This document shows positions 35,966 to 42,182 of a DNA stretch of 48,448 nucleotides, one piece after another (the first letter of the stretch is position 1; each line of letters begins with the position of its first letter). Source of the stretch: Thiobacillus sp. 65-1059 (GTDB lineage Bacteria > Pseudomonadota > Gammaproteobacteria > Burkholderiales > Thiobacillaceae); contig MKUE01000117.1 in the NCBI GenBank assembly GCA_001897675.1, positions 1 through 48,448 on the forward strand, written 5' to 3'. The translations under genes and the position numbers were made by a program. The notes beneath the pieces are model-generated. The model made no database searches. It saw nothing but the letters and a program-made list of their open reading frames with translations, and was not told where the DNA came from.

Positions 35966-36522
35966 GCGTTGACGGCGGCGGTGGGCGGGGGTTCGGTTAC
36001 ATTCCCCCCGTTAAGGGGAGGCCGTGGTTGTAAAGTCGCTGAAGCGACAACAACCACGCACTGCTCCGCGCACGCAGCGAGCCAGTCGGCGGCGCGGCCG
36101 CGGCCGGGTATCGCCGTGTCGGGCGCGATTTCCAGCAGCGGCAGTAGCACGAAACCGCGCTCGCTCATGCGCGGATGCGGCAGCGTCAGCCCCTCTTCGT
36201 GGAAATGCGCGGCGCCGTACAGCAAAAGGTCGAGGTCGAGCGTGCGCGGGGCGTTGCGGAAACTGCGCTCGCGGCCGTGGCGGTGTTCGATGTCGAGCAG
36301 CGCGGCGAGCAGCGCGCGCGGCGCAAGAGAGGTCTCGATCTGCGCCACCGCATTGATGAAATCGGGCTGGTCGACGTAGCCGACCGGCGCCGAGGCGTAC
36401 AGGCTGGAGCGCGCCAGTAGTCGGGTGGCGGGCAGGCGGTCGAGTTCGGCCAGCGCGTATTCCACCTGTGCCGCCGGGTCGTTGAGGTTAGCGCCCAGCC
36501 CGATGGTGGCCAGGATGGTCAT
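35962..36522 (-). CDS. folK: Hydroxymethyldihydropterin pyrophosphokinase
   Basis: Transfers pyrophosphate from ATP to 6-hydroxymethyl-dihydropterin in folate synthesis. The 186-residue protein has IGLGANLNDPAAQV at the start, YVDQPDFINAVAQIET, ERSFRNAPRTLDLDLLLYG (metal/ATP) and LPHPRMSERGFVLLPL. The last 35 or so residues go beyond the usual end and are encoded by a palindromic stretch (36023-36058), suggesting a repeat insertion extended the tail. Overlaps pcnB and the kinase by 4 bp on each side. Confidence 0.95.
   Translation of the reverse strand: MTILATIGLGANLNDPAAQVEYALAELDRLPATRLLARSSLYASAPVGYVDQPDFINAVAQIETSLAPRALLAALLDIEHRHGRERSFRNAPRTLDLDLLLYGAAHFHEEGLTLPHPRMSERGFVLLPLLEIAPDTAIPGRGRAADWLAACAEQCVVVVASATLQPRPPLNGGNVTEPPPTAAVNA
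36023..36058. repeat. Palindrome inside folK 3' end
   Basis: Arms CGTGGTTGT (36023-36031) and ACAACCACG (36050-36058) enclose a second stem GTCGCT/AGCGAC (36035-36040/36043-36048) with a 2-nt loop. It makes a strong hairpin in the coding end of folK and looks like a small inserted repeat unit. Confidence 0.7.
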
Positions 36523-37868
36523 GCGGGATGCGCCTCGCCACCGGCATCGCCCGGCTTCTTGCGCTTGCGGCGACGGCGCGGTTTGGGCGAACTGTCGGCT
36601 AGCAGCATGGTGGCGCGTTCGTCATCGTCGGCTTCCTGGAAGCGCGTCCACCATTCGCCGAGCTCGGCATCGACCTCGCCGGATTCGGCGCGCAGCAGCA
36701 GAAAATCGTAGGCGGCGCGGAAGCGCGGATGCTCCAGCAGGCGATACGGGCGTTGCCCGCCGCGCTGCTCGAAACGCGGCTGCAGCGCCCAGATCTCCTT
36801 CATCATGCCGTCGTAGCGGCGCGGGATGGCGAGCTGGCCGCGCTGCGCATCGAGCACTTCGTCCATCGCTGCGAACAGCGCCGGCTGCGGCTTTTCGCCG
36901 GCCGCTTCGAGTGCGCGCCAGCGCTGCAACACCTGCGGCCACAACAGGGTGCCGAACAGGAAGGCCGGCGAGGCCGGCTTGTCCTGTGCGATGCGCGCAT
37001 CGGTGGTTTTCAGCGCGGCGTTGATGAAGCGCTCGCCGGTGGGGTCGTCCAGAATCGTATCCAGCAGCGGCAGCATGCCGTGGTGCAGGCCCTCGGCGCG
37101 CAGCTGGTGGACGCCGCGCAGGGCGTGGCCCGACATCAGGAGCTTCAGCGCCTCGTCGAAGATGCGCGCACGCGGAATGTTGGCCAGCAGCGGCGCCAGC
37201 GTGGCGACCGGCTTGCGGGTGTCGGGGTCGATGTGGAAATCGAGCTTGGCGGCAAAGCGTGCGACGCGCAGCATGCGCACCGGGTCTTCGCGGTAGCGCG
37301 TTTCGGGGTCGCCGATCATGCGCAGCACGCGCGTCTTGCAGTCGGCCACGCCGCCGAAATAGTCGTGCACTTCCTCGCGTGCGGGATCGTAATACAGCGC
37401 ATTGATGGTGAAGTCGCGGCGCGCGGCGTCGTCCCCCATGCTGCCGAACACGTTGTCGGACAAGAGCCGCCCATGTTCGTCGGTCGGCCGCTCGTCGTCG
37501 TCCTCCGCTTCTTTCTGGCCGTTGGCGCGGAAGGTGGTGACCTCGATGGTCGCGCGGCCACACATCACGTGCACGATCTGGAAGCGCCGGCCGATGATGC
37601 GCGAGCGGCGGAACAGCCGCCGCACCTCTTCCGGGGTGGCGTCGGTGGCGACGTCGAAATCCTTCGGCGTCTTGTCCAGCAGCAGGTCGCGCACCGCGCC
37701 GCCGACGAGATAACCCTTGAAGCCGGCCTGCGCCAGGGTTTCGCAGGTTTTCAGCGCGCAGTCGTCGATCTGCTCGCGGCGGATGCCGTGTTTGGACTGC
37801 GGCAGGATCTGTGCGCCGGAGGCACGCGATTTGCGGCCGAATACTTTGCTGATGATGCGACGAATCAT
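36519..37868 (-). CDS. pcnB: Poly(A) polymerase I
   Basis: Adds 3' poly(A) tails that promote RNA decay. The 449-residue protein starts MIRRIISKVFGRKS and has the nucleotidyltransferase GYLVGGAVRDLLLDKTPKDF with catalytic Asp residues, RRLFRRSRIIGRRFQIVHV, RRDFTINALYYDP, RMIGDPETRYREDPVRMLR and a basic arginine/lysine tail (PKPRRRRKRKKPGD) that likely binds RNA. The start at 37868 fits the family; a longer frame to 37943 is not needed. Confidence 0.96.
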   Translation of the reverse strand: MIRRIISKVFGRKSRASGAQILPQSKHGIRREQIDDCALKTCETLAQAGFKGYLVGGAVRDLLLDKTPKDFDVATDATPEEVRRLFRRSRIIGRRFQIVHVMCGRATIEVTTFRANGQKEAEDDDERPTDEHGRLLSDNVFGSMGDDAARRDFTINALYYDPAREEVHDYFGGVADCKTRVLRMIGDPETRYREDPVRMLRVARFAAKLDFHIDPDTRKPVATLAPLLANIPRARIFDEALKLLMSGHALRGVHQLRAEGLHHGMLPLLDTILDDPTGERFINAALKTTDARIAQDKPASPAFLFGTLLWPQVLQRWRALEAAGEKPQPALFAAMDEVLDAQRGQLAIPRRYDGMMKEIWALQPRFEQRGGQRPYRLLEHPRFRAAYDFLLLRAESGEVDAELGEWWTRFQEADDDERATMLLADSSPKPRRRRKRKKPGDAGGEAHPA

Positions 37869-37909
37869 TGGGGTGCGCGGAGCGGGGGTGAATTGAAGCA
37901 GATAAGCGA

Positions 37910-38641
37910 TTATACAGGCTGGCCCCGGCTGCCTTGCTGCCACAATGCAGCGGTGCCGGGGCCGTACAGGGTTTCGAGCGACGCCGGGGTGAGCAGCGCG
38001 GCCGGGCTGCCCAGTTGCCAGCGCCCGTCGCCGAAGAGGAACAGCAGGCGGTCGCAGTGGCAGGCCGCCCAGTTGGGGTCGTGCAGTGTCAGCGCCACGC
38101 TGCGGCCGGCGTCGGCCTCGCCGCGCGCCCAGCCCAGCAGCCGGGCCTGGTGCGCGGGGTCGAGATGGGTCAACGGCTCGTCGAGCAGGGCGATGCGCGG
38201 CGCCTGCACCGCCAGCTGCGCCAGCCGCGCGCGCTGGCGCTCGCCGCCGGACAGGGTGGCGAGCGGACGGTCGGCGAGGTCGGTCAGTTCCCAGGTCGCC
38301 AAATGCGGCGCGAGATCAGGGGGGGGGCCGAAGGGGTAATGGCCGAGCGCGACGAAGTCGGCCACGCTGCCGAAAAACCCGCCCTCGTCGCCCTGCGGCA
38401 GCAGGCCGATGTGCTGCGCGCGGGTGAGCGGCGGCAGGCCGGCCACCGGCTGGCCGTCGAGCCTGACCTGGCCGGATGCAGGAACTGCGAGCCCGGCCAG
38501 CACCGTCAGCAGCGTCGACTTGCCGGCGCCGTTGACGCCGAGGATGCCGAGGACTTCGCCCGATTCGAGGGCGAGGTCGAGCGAGTCGAGCAGCGTGCGG
38601 GTGCCGGTGCGGAGGGAGAGCTGTTGGATAGTCAGGCTCAT
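37910..38641 (-). CDS. ABC transporter ATP-binding protein (iron/cobalamin type)
   Basis: A 243-residue ABC ATPase with Walker A GVNGAGKST near 36-44, a Q-loop LLPQG, signature LSGGERQRARLA, Walker B IALLDEPLTHLD and H-loop LTLHDP. It belongs by context and sequence to the FecCD/BtuCD importer class that takes up cobalamin, haem or siderophores. Its permease lies upstream at 39292, separated from it by an HNH-like gene. No binding protein is seen in the window. Confidence 0.9.
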   Translation of the reverse strand: MSLTIQQLSLRTGTRTLLDSLDLALESGEVLGILGVNGAGKSTLLTVLAGLAVPASGQVRLDGQPVAGLPPLTRAQHIGLLPQGDEGGFFGSVADFVALGHYPFGPPPDLAPHLATWELTDLADRPLATLSGGERQRARLAQLAVQAPRIALLDEPLTHLDPAHQARLLGWARGEADAGRSVALTLHDPNWAACHCDRLLFLFGDGRWQLGSPAALLTPASLETLYGPGTAALWQQGSRGQPV

Positions 38642-38708
38642 GGCCGGGTTGGGTGAGGGTTAACGTTCAAGATCAGGGACGCTGCGTGGCTTTATCGTGC
38701 AGCCTGCC

Positions 38709-39221
38709 CTACACTGCAGGGCTAGCCCCCGCATTGATTTCTGTATGTACCTCGCGCTGGAAAGCCTCCTTTATGGACGCAAGCTTCCACTGGACGTCTA
38801 GGCGCTTGCGTTTCAAGACCCGCTGAAGTTCGGCAGCGATATATGCCTCCACTTCCTCAATGGTTCCAGTGGCCTCGTGCAGAAGCTCAGGCATTGATTT
38901 TTCGCTTACATCCCGACTGGTTGTGGAGTTGCAAAAGCTGCACGCGGTAACGGTGTTCAGCGTATCGATACGGTGCGACAAGCTTTCGCAGGCAAGGGGT
39001 GAAAGGTTTGGAAAACGCATTTCAACTGCGGTGTGGATTTGCTTCAGGTAACCGCCTTGCGACTTGCCAATGAGGTGCTCCACTGTCATTTGCCGCCACA
39101 GATCAAAGTCTAATGGTGAGCCGCCGCACCCACACAGCTGACACTTACCTCCAGAGCGAATGTGGACGGCGGCCGCATAGCCAAACAGTGACTGGCAGTT
39201 CTTGTAGTTGTATCGGCGCAT
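38709..39221 (-). CDS. HNH-endonuclease-like protein
   Basis: From ATG 39221 (MRRYNYKNCQSLFGYAAAVH) the product has 170 residues; a TTG at 39290 would extend it. It shows CQLCGCGG (CxxC), MTVEHLIGKSQGG (the central His region) and NTVTACSFCNSTTSRD (the second CxxC with Asn), the arrangement of a zinc-stabilised HNH nuclease. Its GC content is clearly lower than that of the two transporter genes on either side. It interrupts the permease-ATPase pair, so it is probably a recent insertion, maybe a homing or defence nuclease. Confidence 0.7.
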   Translation of the reverse strand: MRRYNYKNCQSLFGYAAAVHIRSGGKCQLCGCGGSPLDFDLWRQMTVEHLIGKSQGGYLKQIHTAVEMRFPNLSPLACESLSHRIDTLNTVTACSFCNSTTSRDVSEKSMPELLHEATGTIEEVEAYIAAELQRVLKRKRLDVQWKLASIKEAFQREVHTEINAGASPAV

Positions 39222-39291
39222 TGGCTGATCCAAGGGAGCTAACGTTAATTCGACGACAATTCTGCCGCATAACCCGGTTGCATCTGCCAAT

Positions 39292-40218
39292 TCATGGCCT
39301 GCGCAACAACCACAGCATCATCGGCACCCCGAGCAGGGCGGTGAGCACCCCCACCGGCAGTTCGCGCGGCTCGATCATGGTGCGCGCCAGCGCGTCGGCG
39401 AGCACCAAGAGGCTGCCGCCGGCCAGCGCGCAAGCAGGCAGCAGGACGCGGTGGCCGGCGAAGCCGAGCTTTCTCAGCGCGTGCGGCACCATCAGGCCGA
39501 CGAAGCCGATGCTGCCGGCCTGCGCGACGACGAGTGAGGCGCAGGCGCCGGCCAGGACGAACAGCGTCCAGCGGGTGGGGGCGACGGCGACGCCTAGCGA
39601 CGCGGCTTTCAGCGGCGACAGCTGCAGCACGTCGAGCCGCCTGGAGAGGCCCAGGGCGGCGGCCACCGCCAGCAGCAGCGCGCCCCACAGCATCGAGGCG
39701 TTGCTGGTCCACGCCAGGTCGCCCATCAGGAAGAACAGCATGCCGGGCAGCCGTTCGGCCGGCGCGACCGAAAGCACCAGCGCGATCAGCGCGCCGAAAC
39801 CGGCCGCCAGCATCACCCCGGCGAGCAGCAACGGGGTGTGGTCGCGCGCCAGCATTCGCCCGCCCAGCGCGGCGGCGAGCGCCAGCGCCAGGAGGCTGCC
39901 GGCGAACGCCAGCGCCGACACCCATGGCCATGCCAGCCCCGCCGCCATGCCGAGCAGGGCGAGCAGGCCGGCGCCGCCGGAGACGCCCAGCAGATAGGGT
40001 TCGGCCAGCGGATTGCGGAACAGCGTCTGCATCAGCGCGCCCGCCAGCGCCAAGAGGCCGCCGCAGGCGAAGGCGGCGGCCACCCGCGGCGCACGCAATT
40101 CGACGAGGATCTGCTGCGCCAGTTCGCGGTCGGCCGGCAGCGCGCCGGCCAGCAGGCCGAGTGCGATCGATGCCGGCGCGACCAGCGCGAGCAGCAGCAG
40201 TTTGGCAGTGGAAGACAG
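39292..40218 (-). CDS. FecCD-type ABC transporter permease
   Basis: A polytopic permease of the FecCD/BtuC family. LRAPRVAAAFACGGLLALAG, NPLAEPYLLGVSGGAGL, GFVGLMVPHALRK (the ATPase-contact loop) and ELPVGVLTALLGVPMM near the end are typical. The conserved first membrane helix (LLLLALVAPASIALGLLAG, then ALPADRELAQQ) lies upstream of the only ordinary start (TTG 40098), and this upstream part has no ATG, GTG or TTG. I extend the gene to a CTG at 40218 as the likeliest start; it overlaps nothing important upstream. Partner ATPase: 37910-38641. Confidence 0.85.
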   Translation of the reverse strand: MSSTAKLLLLALVAPASIALGLLAGALPADRELAQQILVELRAPRVAAAFACGGLLALAGALMQTLFRNPLAEPYLLGVSGGAGLLALLGMAAGLAWPWVSALAFAGSLLALALAAALGGRMLARDHTPLLLAGVMLAAGFGALIALVLSVAPAERLPGMLFFLMGDLAWTSNASMLWGALLLAVAAALGLSRRLDVLQLSPLKAASLGVAVAPTRWTLFVLAGACASLVVAQAGSIGFVGLMVPHALRKLGFAGHRVLLPACALAGGSLLVLADALARTMIEPRELPVGVLTALLGVPMMLWLLRRP

Positions 40219-40226
40219 GCCGGGCC

Positions 40227-40889
40227 TTACTGCTTCGGTGCTTCAGTGGGGGCGGGCGCCGCGGACAGCACGCTGACGCGCTGCATCACGACCGCTTCGA
40301 GCGGCACGTCGTCGTGCGGCCCGCGACTGCCGCGCGGCACCGCGACGATGGCGTCGACCACGTCCATGCCGTCGACCACCTGGCCGAACACGGCGTAGCC
40401 CCAGCCGGCGACGCTCTGGCCGCGATGGTTGAGGAGGGAGTTGTCCACCACGTTGATGAAAAACTGCGAGGTCGCCGAATGCGGGTCGCCGGTGCGCGCC
40501 ATCGCCAGCGTGCCGCGCAGGTTCTTCAGGCCGTTGTCGGCCTCGTTGCGGATGGGGGCGCCGTTGGGTTTTTCCGCCATGTCCGGCGTCATGCCGCCGC
40601 CCTGGACCATGAAGCCGGGGATCACGCGGTGAAACACCAGGCCGTCGTAAAACCCGCTTTTCACGTAGCTGAGGAAATTCGCCGCCGACTGCGGCGCATT
40701 GCGGGGAAACACTTCCACCGTGATGTTGCCCTTGCTGGTTTCGATCAGCACGCGCGGGTTGGCCGGCTGGCCGGCAGCGGGGGCGGTGGAAACGGTCTGC
40801 TTGCCGGGTTCGCTGGCGCCGCAGCCGGTGGCGCCGAACGTCAGCGCGCCGAGAAGCAGCGTGGCGTAAAACAGGGAGAGGCGGGTCAT
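40227..40889 (-). CDS. Lipoprotein peptidyl-prolyl isomerase (cyclophilin)
   Basis: A 220-residue protein with a signal peptide and lipobox (TFGATGC) near residue 23, so it is anchored in the cell envelope. After a flexible linker comes a cyclophilin domain: [40 protein letters not shown] (catalytic FHR), [20 protein letters not shown] and [15 protein letters not shown]. It assists folding of exported proteins. It follows the amidohydrolase gene after 33 bp on the same strand. Confidence 0.93.
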   Translation of the reverse strand: MTRLSLFYATLLLGALTFGATGCGASEPGKQTVSTAPAAGQPANPRVLIETSKGNITVEVFPRNAPQSAANFLSYVKSGFYDGLVFHRVIPGFMVQGGGMTPDMAEKPNGAPIRNEADNGLKNLRGTLAMARTGDPHSATSQFFINVVDNSLLNHRGQSVAGWGYAVFGQVVDGMDVVDAIVAVPRGSRGPHDDVPLEAVVMQRVSVLSAAPAPTEAPKQ

Positions 40890-40922
40890 CGGAAAAGCTC
40901 CAGAGTGTGGGTGGGGGGGATT

Positions 40923-41759
40923 TTACGGGCGAGCGGGGAACGGCAGAAATGCGTCGAACAGCCGCGCCGCATTGTCATGCAGCAGCCGGTTTCTCAGCGG
41001 CGGCGGCAGCGGCTCGATCCAGTCGCGGATTTGCGCCACCGCGGCCGCGTAGTGGTGCCAGCGGTTCGTGCTGAAGGTGTCCACCGCCGCCACGAAGCGA
41101 TCGGGATAGCGCTCGAACAGCGCGCGCCACTCCGGCAGCAAGGCGCCGTCCGGCGCGATGCGCTCGTCGCGCACTGAGGTGTCGATCCAGAGCGTGGCGG
41201 GATAGCGATCCAGCATGGCGGCCAGCGGTCCGGGCTGCGGCCGGGTGCCGAGATGCGCCCACAGCACCCGCACCTCGGGCGCGATGGCGAATGCGCGCTC
41301 GACCACTTCGGCGTCGCCATGAAGCATCAGCACCAGCCTGCGTGCGGCCGCCAGCCGCACCAGTTGTTCGAACACCGGCTGCCGGGCGTCGCCGGCGAAC
41401 AGATGCAATTCGCCGATGCCCGCCCAGCTGCCGTGTTCCAGCTGCGCGGCGACCCGCGCCGGCAGACCGGCGTCGTGCACCCAGCTGCCCTTGTGCAGGT
41501 CCGATGCATAGACGCCGAGCAGCGGAATGATGCGGCCGGGCGCATGCCGGTACAGGCGCTGTGCCAGCTGCGGCGGCGAGCTGGTCACCGCCAGCCGGCT
41601 TACCCCGGCGGCATCGAGTCTGGCGATCACCTCGGCCGGCGTGAATGCCGCCGCATCGGGGGCGGAGTAATGCGCGTGGGCGTCGATCATCGGCGGCGGG
41701 GAAGCGCCGGCGCCGAGCGACCCCAGCAGGCACAGGACGGGCAGGGCTGCGCGCATCAT
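40923..41759 (-). CDS. Secreted amidohydrolase-family protein
   Basis: A 278-residue protein with a signal peptide and a TIM-barrel amidohydrolase core. PMIDAHAHYS carries the HxH metal motif near residue 26; IGELHLFAG, LMLHGDAEVVE and LWAHLGTRP hold further likely metal ligands, and NAARLFDAF is the usual C-terminal element. The family (Amidohydrolase_2 type) hydrolyses or decarboxylates small cyclic substrates; the substrate here is unknown. Its start overlaps the stop of the 65-aa gene (ATGATG). Confidence 0.8.
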   Translation of the reverse strand: MMRAALPVLCLLGSLGAGASPPPMIDAHAHYSAPDAAAFTPAEVIARLDAAGVSRLAVTSSPPQLAQRLYRHAPGRIIPLLGVYASDLHKGSWVHDAGLPARVAAQLEHGSWAGIGELHLFAGDARQPVFEQLVRLAAARRLVLMLHGDAEVVERAFAIAPEVRVLWAHLGTRPQPGPLAAMLDRYPATLWIDTSVRDERIAPDGALLPEWRALFERYPDRFVAAVDTFSTNRWHHYAAAVAQIRDWIEPLPPPLRNRLLHDNAARLFDAFLPFPARP

Positions 41760-41953
41760 GCGGCGAGCCGCGCCTCGATTGCCGCGCGCACTGCGTCAAG
41801 CGGTTGCCAGCCGTTGCCGATGGGGGGCAGCTGCGTGCCCTGCTGCAGGATCAACGCACGAAAGCCGCGCACTCCAGCCTGGCGCGCCTGCCGGAAATGC
41901 GCCCGGATTCCGGCGCGGGCGCCGTCGCTATACCAGAGAAGGGGAGGCTTCAT
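41756..41953 (-). CDS. Hypothetical 65-aa protein
   Basis: ATG 41953 follows GAAAGGA-like bases within 20 bp; the stop overlaps the amidohydrolase start by 4 bp, supporting coexpression. The product begins MKPPLLWYSDGARAGIRAHF and is basic and helical. Family not recognised. It lies 53 bp downstream of ccoS on the same strand. Confidence 0.5.
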   Translation of the reverse strand: MKPPLLWYSDGARAGIRAHFRQARQAGVRGFRALILQQGTQLPPIGNGWQPLDAVRAAIEARLAA

Positions 41954-42006
41954 GGGGGAGCCGGCTGCGAAATGAAAGGACGATTCACAGCATACGCGAT
42001 CGGGCC

Positions 42007-42180
42007 TCAGGGCTTGGCCGGGCCGTTCGGCTTGGGCGGGGTGTCGTCGTCCATGATCACGCTGTGCGCCGGCCCTTCGAGGTCGTCGAACTGGCCGTTT
42101 TTGGCCGCCCACAGCATGATCCAGGCGATGACGCCGACGATGACGAGGCTCAAGGGGATGAGCAGGATCAGGATGTCCAT
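42007..42180 (-). CDS. ccoS: cbb3 oxidase maturation protein CcoS
   Basis: A 57-residue protein with one N-terminal membrane helix (LILLIPLSLVIVGVIAWIML) followed by WAAKNGQFDDLEGPAHSVIM, the highly conserved CcoS core ending in an acidic loop. CcoS is needed for heme/copper insertion into cbb3-type cytochrome oxidase. It lies 2 bp after ccoI. The ccoNOPQ structural genes are not in the window. Confidence 0.93.
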   Translation of the reverse strand: MDILILLIPLSLVIVGVIAWIMLWAAKNGQFDDLEGPAHSVIMDDDTPPKPNGPAKP

Positions 42181-42182
42181 GC

